Origin: Aurantimonas sp965217685
GTDB lineage: Bacteria > Pseudomonadota > Alphaproteobacteria > Rhizobiales > Rhizobiaceae
Assembly (NCBI GenBank): GCA_965217685.1
Contig: CBDCIZ010000003.1
Coordinates: 2,356,001 to 2,420,000, forward strand
Direction: 5' to 3'
DNA length: 64,000 nucleotides
The translations under genes were made by a program, and so were the position numbers. Of the stretch, positions 34,955 through 42,803 are shown one piece after another. Position 1 is the stretch's first letter. Every line of letters begins with the position of its first letter. A model generated the notes under the pieces. That model ran no database searches and was not told the DNA's origin. It saw only the letters and a list, made by a program, of their open reading frames with translations.

Positions 34955-35094
34955 CGGTCATTGACCCTGCGCCTCGCCTCCATTGGCGGCGTTAGAGGGC
35001 GTGCAGCTTGACCGTGACTTGTCTATGATGGCAGGTCGCGGCCAATGTCCGGGTCGCATGGCGCCCTGGGGCCATCAGCCGGAACTCTTCATTC

Positions 35095-36186
35095 ATGTCA
35101 GCCACGCTTGCCGCACCCGCTTCCGTATCCGCTTCAGGCTCGCCCGATGCCTTCGATGACCAGCCCCACATGGATCCCCGCCGCTCGTTCCAGGCGCTGA
35201 TCCTCACACTGCACCGCTATTGGGCCGATTACGGCTGCGTGGTGCTCCAGCCCTACGACATGGAAGTGGGCGCCGGCACCTTCCATCCGGCGACGACACT
35301 GCGCGCGCTGGGCCCCAGGCCGTGGAACGCGGCCTATGTCCAGCCCTCGCGCCGCCCCAAGGACGGACGCTACGGCGAAAACCCCAACCGGCTGCAACAT
35401 TACTATCAGTATCAGGTCATCCTGAAGCCGAACCCGTCGAACCTGCAGGAGCTCTATCTCGGCTCGCTGCGCGCCATCGGCATCGATCTGCTGCTCCACG
35501 ACATCCGCTTCGTCGAGGACGACTGGGAAAGCCCGACGCTGGGCGCCTGGGGTCTCGGCTGGGAGTGTTGGTGCGACGGCATGGAGGTCTCGCAGTTCAC
35601 CTACTTCCAGCAGGTCTGCGGCATCGAATGCGCGCCCGTCGCCGGCGAGCTGACCTACGGCCTCGAACGCCTCGCCATGTACGTCCAGAACGTCGACAAC
35701 GTCTACGACCTCAACTTCAACGGCCGCGAGGGTGCCGAAAAGGTCACCTATGGCGACGTCTTCCTGCAGGCCGAGCAGGAATATTCCCGCTACAATTTCG
35801 AGTTCGCCGACACTGGCATCCTGCACCGTCATTTCGACGAGGCCGAAAAGCAGTGCGCCGATATCCTGAAGGCAGGTGCGCCATCACAAGAGGCGTCGAG
35901 TGCCGAACGCACGAGGGGGATCGAAAAAGGGCTGGCGTCGAGTGCCGAACGCACGAGGGGGATCGAAAAAGGGCTGGCGTCGAGTGCCGAAGGCACCAGG
36001 GGGAGACTGCACCAGTGCGTGCTTCCGGCCTACGACCAGTGTATCAAGGCGTCCCACGCCTTCAATCTCCTCGACGCCCGCGGCGTCATCTCCGTGACCG
36101 AACGCCAGAGCTATATCCTGCGGGTGCGCACTCTGGCGAAGGCCTGCGGCGAGGCGTTCCTGCTGACGGAGGCGGGCGGGGCGTAG
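35095..36186 (+). CDS. glyQ: glycyl-tRNA synthetase alpha subunit, expanded
   Basis: The class II catalytic subunit of the tetrameric glycyl-tRNA synthetase. The core is fully conserved from MDPRRSFQALILTLHRYWADYGCVVLQPYDMEVGAGTFHPATTLRALGP through ELTYGLERLAMYVQNVDNVYDLNF to LHQCVLPAYDQCIKASHAFNLLDARGVISVTERQSYI. At 363 residues it is about 50-60 longer than usual. Two additions explain this: 25 residues before MDPRR, and about 38 residues inserted after ILKAGAP, made of a 14-residue unit (ASSAERTRGIEKGL) present twice plus a third partial copy. ATG 35095 is the given start; ATG 35170 (MDPRR) is possible. glyS lies 1.8 kb downstream, unusually far. Confidence 0.92.
   Translation: MSATLAAPASVSASGSPDAFDDQPHMDPRRSFQALILTLHRYWADYGCVVLQPYDMEVGAGTFHPATTLRALGPRPWNAAYVQPSRRPKDGRYGENPNRLQHYYQYQVILKPNPSNLQELYLGSLRAIGIDLLLHDIRFVEDDWESPTLGAWGLGWECWCDGMEVSQFTYFQQVCGIECAPVAGELTYGLERLAMYVQNVDNVYDLNFNGREGAEKVTYGDVFLQAEQEYSRYNFEFADTGILHRHFDEAEKQCADILKAGAPSQEASSAERTRGIEKGLASSAERTRGIEKGLASSAEGTRGRLHQCVLPAYDQCIKASHAFNLLDARGVISVTERQSYILRVRTLAKACGEAFLLTEAGGA
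35893..36004 (+). repeat. 42-bp tandem repeat inside glyQ
   Basis: Two identical 42-bp units (35893-35934 and 35935-35976) and a diverged 28-bp third copy from 35977 lie in frame in glyQ. Each encodes ASSAERTRGIEKGL. Identity of the first two copies at the DNA level indicates recent duplication. Confidence 0.85.
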
Positions 36187-36189
36187 CGG

Positions 36190-36519
36190 CTATCTGATTT
36201 CGACGATCGCCTCGCCGTCTTCAAGAGCCGCGATCAGTTCGGGCAGTGTGGCATCCATGACCGACTTGAGCGCCACGTTCGTGACGTTGCCCAGCCTGAT
36301 CCCGACGATTTGCGGTGGCACTGGAAGATCACGAGCGAGCGCCGGAAAATCTGCGTCCTTGGTGATGATCACGGAGCCCGATCGCTGCGCATGCTTGAAA
36401 GTCACGGCGTCGCTCGCCGCTTGCAATCCGATACGAGCGACATGGTTCGCTTCATGACCCGCGAGTTGCAACTGGTCTGCAAGGGCAGGCGGCAGTTGTG
36501 AGTCGATCAGAAAACGCAA
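36190..36519 (-). CDS. DUF5615 PIN-like toxin
   Basis: A 109-residue PIN-like (Mut7-C/DUF5615) protein, the presumed RNase toxin of a type II toxin-antitoxin pair. MRFLIDSQLPPALADQL has the first acidic residue (Asp6) and IITKDADFPALA the next two (about residues 54-57), as in related nucleases. The start is TTG 36519, 4 bp after the DUF433 stop, so the two genes form one transcription unit with the antitoxin first. It is convergent with glyQ, 3 bp from its stop. Target unknown. Confidence 0.82.
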   Translation of the reverse strand: MRFLIDSQLPPALADQLQLAGHEANHVARIGLQAASDAVTFKHAQRSGSVIITKDADFPALARDLPVPPQIVGIRLGNVTNVALKSVMDATLPELIAALEDGEAIVEIR

Positions 36520-36523
36520 GGCC

Positions 36524-36754
36524 CTACGCCGCGCGAATCACACGATCGTCGAGTGAACTCGCGGCGTAGGAGAGCGCCGCGCTGATGTCTTCGTCCTTGA
36601 TATAGTCGAAATCCTTGAGAATGTGATCTCGCGAGACCCCGGCCGCCAGAAGATCCAGAATATCTATGACCCGCATGCGCGTGCCGCGGATCGTCGGGCG
36701 CCCGCTGCAGATGGCGGGATCGGAAACGATGCGATCGTGGTCCCGGTTTCCCAT
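36524..36754 (-). CDS. DUF433 antitoxin
   Basis: A 76-residue DUF433 protein with the signature DRIVSDPAICSGRPTIRGTRMRVIDILDLLAAGVSRDHILKDFDYIKDEDISAALSYAA, a helix-turn-helix-like fold found in antitoxins paired with PIN-like toxins. AGGAGA lies 9 bp before ATG 36754. It directly precedes the DUF5615 gene. It probably neutralises the toxin and represses the operon, by analogy with the family. The pair separates glyQ from the rest of the region and is a likely late arrival. Confidence 0.82.
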   Translation of the reverse strand: MGNRDHDRIVSDPAICSGRPTIRGTRMRVIDILDLLAAGVSRDHILKDFDYIKDEDISAALSYAASSLDDRVIRAA

Positions 36755-36974
36755 TCCGTGTTCTCCTGCGCAGGGCGTTGTCGTCATTGAGGACCCGGCG
36801 GATAGGACGACCTCACCGACGTTCGTGTCAAGCGCCGGCTGACAGCTGATCGCATGCCCATGTGTCTCGTTTCTCTGGCAGCCGATCGACACACTGACGG
36901 GACATTCCCTTTTTCGCGCTCACGCATATGTTAGCAAGCGAAAAGGCAGGGATTTGCCGACGGAAGGATAAGTT

Positions 36975-37883
36975 ATGGAATGGCGCGGACGCAAGCAATC
37001 GCAGAACATCGAGGACCGGCGCGGGTCCGGCGGCGGCTTTGGCGGTCGTGGCGGCGGCCTGCGTCTGCCGGTGCGCGCCGGAGGTGGCGGCACGATCGGC
37101 ATCATCATCGTCGCGCTCGTCCTGTGGCTGGGCTTCGGCATCAACCCTCTGCAATTGCTCGGCATGGTCAATGGCGGTGGCGGCTCCTACCAGACGAGCC
37201 AGACCGGCACGTCCAATTCATCCGGCCCCGGCGTGGCCGGCACCTCCGACACGACCGACGATTTCGTCGCGACGGTTCTTGCCGACACCGAGGACGTCTG
37301 GGGCAAGCGCTTCAAGGACGCCGGCCAGACCTATCCGCCGCCGACGCTCGTTCTGTTCAACGGCCAGGTCCGGTCGGCCTGCGGCGGCGCCAGCGCGGCG
37401 TCTGGCCCGTTCTACTGCCCGAACGACCGGAAGCTCTATCTCGACCTCAGCTTCTTCGACCAGTTGAAGCAGCAGATGAATGCGCCGGGTGATTTCGCTC
37501 AGGCCTACGTGATTGCCCACGAGGTCGGCCACCACATCCAGAACATCACCGGCCTCCTGCCGAAGTTCAACCAGGCCCGCGCCAGCATGAGCAAGGGCGA
37601 CGCCAATGCCTTGTCCGTGCGGGTCGAACTTCAGGCCGATTGCTATGCGGGCCTTTGGGCCCACGACACACAGAGCGCCGGTTATATCGAGCCCGGCGAC
37701 ATTGACGAGGCGCTCAACGCCGCCCAGCAGATCGGCGACGACACGCTGCAGAAGGAAAGCCAGGGCGTCGTCGTCCCCGACAGCTTCACCCATGGCACCT
37801 CAGCCCAGCGCCAAAAATGGTTCAAGACCGGCTTCGACACCGGCGATTTTGGCGCCTGCGACACGATCGAGGGCGCGATCTGA
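36975..37883 (+). CDS. YpfJ-type neutral zinc metallopeptidase
   Basis: A 302-residue protein of the KPN_02809/YpfJ family of putative zinc metallopeptidases. A Gly/Arg-rich cytoplasmic start is followed by one membrane helix (GTIGIIIVALVLWLGFGI, residues 39-56), a Gly/Ser/Thr-rich linker and the catalytic domain with HEVGHH at 182-187. The third zinc ligand is expected in VELQADCYAGLWAH. The start has GGAAGG 8 bp upstream. It sits between glyQ and glyS. Substrate unknown. Confidence 0.87.
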   Translation: MEWRGRKQSQNIEDRRGSGGGFGGRGGGLRLPVRAGGGGTIGIIIVALVLWLGFGINPLQLLGMVNGGGGSYQTSQTGTSNSSGPGVAGTSDTTDDFVATVLADTEDVWGKRFKDAGQTYPPPTLVLFNGQVRSACGGASAASGPFYCPNDRKLYLDLSFFDQLKQQMNAPGDFAQAYVIAHEVGHHIQNITGLLPKFNQARASMSKGDANALSVRVELQADCYAGLWAHDTQSAGYIEPGDIDEALNAAQQIGDDTLQKESQGVVVPDSFTHGTSAQRQKWFKTGFDTGDFGACDTIEGAI

Positions 37884-37973
37884 GACGGGCTCTCCGCTGA
37901 GGTCGGTTCGCCTTGCATTCGCGTCGGGGCCGTGGTGCAAGGCGGCCAACTTTGGTCAACGCGATATCTCAAG

Positions 37974-40598
37974 ATGCCCGATCTTCTCATCGAACTTCGC
38001 TCCGAGGAAATTCCGGCCCGCATGCAGCGCAAGGCCGCGGGCGATCTCAAAAAGCTCGTCACCGACGCGCTGGTCGAGGCGGGGCTGACCTATGAGGGCG
38101 CCCGTGAATACTGGACGCCGCGGCGGCTGACGCTGGACGTGCGCGGCGTCGACGCCCGCTCGCGCGACACCGCCGAAGAGCGCAAGGGGCCGCGCACTGA
38201 TTCGCCACAAAAGGCCATCGAAGGCTTTTTGCGCGGCGCGGGCCTAGGCTCGGTCGACGAGGCTGAAATCTGCAGCGACCCGAAGAAGGGCGATTTCTAC
38301 GTCGCCGTGATCAAAAAGCCCGGTCGCGGTGCGGAAGAGATCGTCGCTGAGGCGATGCCGAAAATCATCCGCGAGTTTCCCTGGCCCAAAGCGATGCGCT
38401 GGGGCTCGGCCTCCTCCGAGCCGGGGTCGCTGCGCTGGGTGCGCCCGCTGCAGTCGATCCTCTGCACCTTCGGCCCCGAGACCGAAGAGCCGGTCGTCGT
38501 GGACTTCGAGGTCGGCGGGGTCCGCTCGGGGAACGTCACCAGCGGCCACCGTTTTCATGCGCCCGAGCCGTTCAAGGTTCGCCGTTTCGATGACTATGTG
38601 GAGAAGCTGGAGAGGGCGAAGGTCGTCCTCGACGCCGAGCGGCGCAAGGAGATGATCCGCCACGATGCGGAGAACCTAGCCTTCGCCAAGGGGCTCGAAG
38701 TCGTGCCAGACGAGGGCCTGCTGGAGGAGGTCAGCGGCCTCGTCGAATGGCCGGTGACGCTGATGGGCTCCTTTGACGAGGCCTTCCTCGCGATCCCGCC
38801 CGAGGTCGTGCAGCTGACGATCCGCACCAACCAGAAGTGCTTCGTTACCCGGCCAATCGGCAGCGGCGTGGAACCGCGCGCGCCTCAGGCCGACCGGCCG
38901 TCGCCCGGTCAGGGCGCGCCTGCGCAGCAGGCCGGCGTGAGCGAGAACACCCTCTCCAACGACTTTCTGCTCGTCGCCAACATCGAGGCCAGCGACGGCG
39001 GTGTCGACATCGCCCACGGCAACGGCAAGGTGGTGCGCGCGCGGCTGTCCGACGCCCTGTATTTCTGGCAGACCGACCAGGGCGACCTGCCGGGCGTCGA
39101 AAGCCTTGCGCCCAGCGCCGAGACATTCGGCCTCGACCTGAAAAAACCGCTCGACCAGCGCATGGCCAAGCTCGACGCGCTCGACGTCACCTTCCATGCC
39201 AAGCTCGGCACGCAAGGCGAGCGCGTGCAACGCATCGTTGCGCTGGCCGAGGAGATCGCCAAAACGCTCTATCCCGAGAGCGCGACGCTCGCCGGCCAGC
39301 CCGTCTCCGGCGCCGATCTCGCGGCCCTCGTCAAGCGTGCCGCCGTCCTTGCCAAGGCCGACCTCACCACCGAGGCGGTCGGCGAGTTCCCCGAACTGCA
39401 GGGCCTGATGGGCCGCTACTACGCCGCCCTCCAGGGCGAGCACCCGTCGGTCCAGGCCGCCATCGAGGAACACTACAAGCCCCTCGGTCCCACCGATCGC
39501 GTGCCCACCGACCCGGTCGCCATCTGCGTGGCGCTGGCCGACAAGCTCGACATGCTCGTCGGGTTCTGGGCGATCGACGAGAAGCCGACGGGGAGCAAGG
39601 ACCCGTACGCGCTGCGGCGGGCCGTTTTTGGTGTAGCTCGGATACTATACTCAAATGGCATTCGTTTGAAACTAGGCCTTATATGCATTAACCACGGAAG
39701 ACGAGCACAGGCAGATTCGGTTGCCCATCTCTACAGTGGTAACGAAAGAATAGAATCCCAACGCTTCAGTGACGTTTATCAAGGATGGCGAGAGAAGATG
39801 CGTACGTCGGCAGGTTCATCGGAGCCGCGTCTAACGATCCATTCTGATTTTTTCGATGAAGCTGTTTTCGAAGACTTATTGGAATTTTTCCACGATCGCC
39901 TGAAAACCCAGCTCCGCGACCAAGGCGCCCGGCACGATCTTGTCGACGCGGTGCTGTCGGCTGGCGCCGCTCCCTCATCCGGCCCTCCGGGCCACCTTCT
40001 CCCCGCCGGGGAGAAGAATGCGTCGGCGCTGACTGGTGCCAAAGTTGCTGGCGTAGCCGATCAGGGCGCCATTCCTCTCCCGAGTCGGGAGAGGGTGGAT
40101 GCGAGCGGGAGCGAGCAGACGGGTGAGGGTCTGCAGGGCGCGACCAATGAAAACCCCACGCCGGCATCACTCCAGAACGACGACCTCCTCGACATCGCCC
40201 GCCGCGTCGAAGCCTTGGGCACCTTCCTCGCCACCGAGGACGGGCAAAACCTTCTCGCCGGCACCCGCCGGGCCGCCAACATCCTGGCCGCCGAGGAGAA
40301 GAAGGGCACTCGCGTCGCCGCCGCCGTCGACCCCGCGCTGTTGACGGAGCCCGAGGAAAAGGCCCTCGCCGACGCCATCGACCGGGCCGAAAGCGAACTC
40401 GCCGACGCGCTGAAGAACGCCGACTACGCTGCCGCCATGGCCGCACTGGCCAGACTGCGCGCTCCGGTCGACGCCTTCTTCGACACGGTGCTGGTCAACG
40501 CCGACGACGAGGCCGTGCGTGCCAACCGCCTCGCGCTCCTGTCGCGCATCCGCACCGCGACCCGGCAGGTCGCCGATTTCGGCAGGATCGTCGGGTGA
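37974..40598 (+). CDS. glyS: glycyl-tRNA synthetase beta subunit, expanded
   Basis: The tRNA-binding subunit of glycyl-tRNA synthetase. The core is typical from MPDLLIELRSEEIPARMQRKA through IRTNQKCFVTRP and LSDALYFWQTDQG to LARLRAPVDAFFDTVLVNADDEAVRANRLALL. At 874 residues it is about 170 longer than the usual 690-700. Extra parts: a Pro/Gln/Ala-rich insert around residues 293-325; a segment around residues 553-639 encoded by about 45% GC DNA, which expands the stretch between the YALRRA helix and FFHDRLK; and residues 667-723 made from two palindromic repeat elements in opposite orientation. The frame is intact and the flanking core conserved, so the gene is probably functional. Confidence 0.9.
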   Translation: MPDLLIELRSEEIPARMQRKAAGDLKKLVTDALVEAGLTYEGAREYWTPRRLTLDVRGVDARSRDTAEERKGPRTDSPQKAIEGFLRGAGLGSVDEAEICSDPKKGDFYVAVIKKPGRGAEEIVAEAMPKIIREFPWPKAMRWGSASSEPGSLRWVRPLQSILCTFGPETEEPVVVDFEVGGVRSGNVTSGHRFHAPEPFKVRRFDDYVEKLERAKVVLDAERRKEMIRHDAENLAFAKGLEVVPDEGLLEEVSGLVEWPVTLMGSFDEAFLAIPPEVVQLTIRTNQKCFVTRPIGSGVEPRAPQADRPSPGQGAPAQQAGVSENTLSNDFLLVANIEASDGGVDIAHGNGKVVRARLSDALYFWQTDQGDLPGVESLAPSAETFGLDLKKPLDQRMAKLDALDVTFHAKLGTQGERVQRIVALAEEIAKTLYPESATLAGQPVSGADLAALVKRAAVLAKADLTTEAVGEFPELQGLMGRYYAALQGEHPSVQAAIEEHYKPLGPTDRVPTDPVAICVALADKLDMLVGFWAIDEKPTGSKDPYALRRAVFGVARILYSNGIRLKLGLICINHGRRAQADSVAHLYSGNERIESQRFSDVYQGWREKMRTSAGSSEPRLTIHSDFFDEAVFEDLLEFFHDRLKTQLRDQGARHDLVDAVLSAGAAPSSGPPGHLLPAGEKNASALTGAKVAGVADQGAIPLPSRERVDASGSEQTGEGLQGATNENPTPASLQNDDLLDIARRVEALGTFLATEDGQNLLAGTRRAANILAAEEKKGTRVAAAVDPALLTEPEEKALADAIDRAESELADALKNADYAAAMAALARLRAPVDAFFDTVLVNADDEAVRANRLALLSRIRTATRQVADFGRIVG
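39631..39890 (+). other. low-GC segment inside glyS
   Basis: By hand count 117 of 260 bases are G or C (45%), against roughly two thirds in the surrounding gene, with codons such as ATA, TTA and AGA that are rare in neighbours. The reading frame continues through it. It encodes SNGIRLKLGLICINHGRRA and the following 65 residues. It looks like imported or recombined DNA. Confidence 0.75.
39972..40141 (+). repeat. palindromic repeat pair inside glyS
   Basis: Two half-elements in opposite orientation. The left (39972-40016) runs CCCTCATCCGGCCCTCCGGG and ends in a CTTCTCC/GGAGAAG hairpin. The right (40074-40141) begins with a perfect palindrome, 10-bp arms around one base (CCTCTCCCGA, TCGGGAGAGG), and ends GAGGGTCTGCAGGGCGC. 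Both are read in frame as part of GlyS. Relatives are intergenic at 58968-59108 and 62149-62202. Confidence 0.85.
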
Positions 40599-40980
40599 GG
40601 GCGGGCATCCCGGCAGTCCGCGAGGGCGACGCAATGGGCCATATCGGCCAGGGCGCGCATCGGCATATCCCGCACCGCAGCGTCCATTAACCATTCCTTC
40701 AACGAAATCGGCGCTTAATCGGCAAGTCGATTAAACTCTTAACCAAATGCCGTGCGAGCTTTTCACCACACCGCGAATTTTTAGCCGGCTGAGCAAAAAT
40801 GTAACATTTCGTGATCGGCTTTGCCCGGAACCCGCCTGATTGTTGGGGCACGGAGAGAGTCGAGCCGATGGGAACGGTGGTGGTCGCAAGGTCGCCAAGG
40901 GGCCGTTCCCGACAGGACATCGAGCGACCAGACATTTGAACGAGCGCCAGTGGCGCGACTTCGAGGGGGCCTGAGCTTAA
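40599..40980. promoter_or_regulatory. 382-bp AT-rich intergenic with CtrA-like sites
   Basis: The region upstream of the lysozyme-like gene has a locally AT-rich centre (40685-40815). TTAA-CCATTCC-TTCA at 40687-40701 matches the CtrA consensus TTAA-N7-TTAA at 7 of 8 bases. Further TTAA half-sites occur at 40715, 40731 and 40739. No gene or terminator hairpin is evident. The cell-cycle link is inferred from the motif only. Confidence 0.45.
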
Positions 40981-42594
40981 ATGACGAATTTCCGCGCCGT
41001 CGCGACGGCTGCCATGACTCTTGCCTGCGCCGTCCTTGCCGGAACACTGGCCGTGACGAGTGCCGCGAAAGCCGACTGGAACGCCCCGTGGAAGTCCGAC
41101 GACAAGGCGCTCGTCATCGATGCCTATGAATTCAATCCCATCGACTGGAACGTGCTGACCGCCGACAAGCGGATCGCCGGCTTCATCAACAAGGCCTCCG
41201 ACGGCCTGGCCCCCGAATGGAACTGCAACAACCTCTCCGGCGACGAGGAGAAGCTCTGCAAGAACCGCTGGTGGAAATACTCGGTTACCAAGGAACTCTA
41301 CCTCACGCGCCGCCAGATGGCGAAGATGAAAGGGCTCGAATGGGGCGCCTATCATCTCGGTCGTCCCGGCAATCCGCGCGAGCAGGCCGACCATTTCGTC
41401 GACTTCGCCGAGCCCCAGGCCGACGATCTGATCGCCCTCGACATCGAGGATCGCAACGACGACTGGATGAGCCTTTCGGACGCCGAGATCTTCGCCAACC
41501 AGATCAAGATTCGCGTCGGCCGCTATCCGGTGCTCTACACCAACGGCTCGACGGCCAAATACATCGCCGATCATTCGGCCGACTATCCGCTGCTCGCCCG
41601 CTTGCCGCTCTGGTACGCCCGCTACCGCGAGGATATCACCGGCAAGTTTCCGGAAAACACCTGGCCGACCTATGCCCTGTGGCAGTTCTCCTCCATGCAC
41701 AATTGCAACAGCAACAGCTGCCCCTATCGGGTGAAGGGTGCCAGGAGCGACATCGACGTCAACGTCTCGACCATGGACGTCGCCGGTCTCAAGGCTGCCT
41801 GGCCCTTCGACAAGCTGATCGAGACACCGACGAAGGCCGGCGATCCGGCGATGCTGGTCGCCTCGATCGCCAGAGACACCAAGGATGCGGTGGCGTCCGC
41901 GGTGACGATCGGCACGCATGAGGCCGGCAGGAACGACCCCGGCACGGACGACGACGCGGATCTGGTGGCCCGGACCGCGGCGCCGACGGACGAGGCCGCC
42001 ACCCCGTCGACGACGCCCGTCGCCGGCACGCTCGCCGCGGCCTATGGCCCGTCCGGAACGGCGCACGGCGTCGATCCGCTGAAGCTCCTCACCGATGTCG
42101 CTCAAAAGGAGAAGGCCGAGGCGACCAGGGCCGGGACCGCCGGATCGCATGATCCCGCCGCGGCCATGCACACCGCGCTCGCGTCCGAGACCGCCGCGGA
42201 GCTGTCGGCCCATCTTTCGACCTTCAGGAACGCCGTCGTCGATGCCGCACGCCATTTCGACCGCCTGTTCATCGGCCATGCGGAAGCGGCGACCCGGAAC
42301 GATACACAGGCGCTTTCGCTGGACGAACGGCGCCCCGACCACGACCGGCTTTCCGGTCTCGACGGCAAGGCCCGCTCGCGCTTTGCCGACATGCTGAAGT
42401 CGGCGGAAGCCGAAAGCCAGGCGCGCGCCCTGCCGATGCCGGCCAAGGTGCTGAGCCAGCTCGCCCCCGGCGAGCCTGTCGCCGGCACCGAGCGCGGCCC
42501 GCGCCTTTCGGGCGATCGGCCCGGCAACCCGCGTTATGCCGATCTCGACATCACCGCCCGTCGCATCCTGGGCGCATTCGAAGCCACCCGCTGA
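40981..42594 (+). CDS. GH25-like lysozyme with long tail
   Basis: A 537-residue exported protein. A Sec signal peptide (residues 1-32, ending in SAAKA) leads into a glycoside hydrolase family 25-like barrel: ALVIDAYEFNPIDWNVL opens it, GFINKASDG follows, and LIALDIEDRND carries the acidic pair expected for catalysis. YPVLYTNGSTAKYIAD, LPLWYARYRED and YALWQFSS continue the family pattern. After about residue 265 comes a 270-residue Ala/Thr/Asp-rich tail without recognised domain. It probably acts on peptidoglycan in the periplasm. GAGGGGG lies upstream of the ATG, and CtrA-like sites precede the gene. Confidence 0.8.
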   Translation: MTNFRAVATAAMTLACAVLAGTLAVTSAAKADWNAPWKSDDKALVIDAYEFNPIDWNVLTADKRIAGFINKASDGLAPEWNCNNLSGDEEKLCKNRWWKYSVTKELYLTRRQMAKMKGLEWGAYHLGRPGNPREQADHFVDFAEPQADDLIALDIEDRNDDWMSLSDAEIFANQIKIRVGRYPVLYTNGSTAKYIADHSADYPLLARLPLWYARYREDITGKFPENTWPTYALWQFSSMHNCNSNSCPYRVKGARSDIDVNVSTMDVAGLKAAWPFDKLIETPTKAGDPAMLVASIARDTKDAVASAVTIGTHEAGRNDPGTDDDADLVARTAAPTDEAATPSTTPVAGTLAAAYGPSGTAHGVDPLKLLTDVAQKEKAEATRAGTAGSHDPAAAMHTALASETAAELSAHLSTFRNAVVDAARHFDRLFIGHAEAATRNDTQALSLDERRPDHDRLSGLDGKARSRFADMLKSAEAESQARALPMPAKVLSQLAPGEPVAGTERGPRLSGDRPGNPRYADLDITARRILGAFEATR

Positions 42595-42803
42595 CGCCAT
42601 CGGCCGTGCCGCGTCACACCAGAACGCCGGCCGGTGCGACAGGGCGCGCACGGCCCGACCCGAATGCGAGGTGGCGTCACGATCCCGCTGTCGAAGCACT
42701 GTTCGACACGGCGCGTCTTTATCCTTGATCGAAATTTCGCTAAAGCCCGCCGCATCGAAACGAGCAACGGCTGCGGCCATCGCTCAGCGAAAAGGCGCCG
42801 AGC

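Noticed and set aside
36905..36945. Inverted TTTTCGC / GCGAAAA upstream of the zinc metallopeptidase.
   Set aside because: Only seven bases pair across a 19-base loop, and the site cannot be assigned to a regulator.
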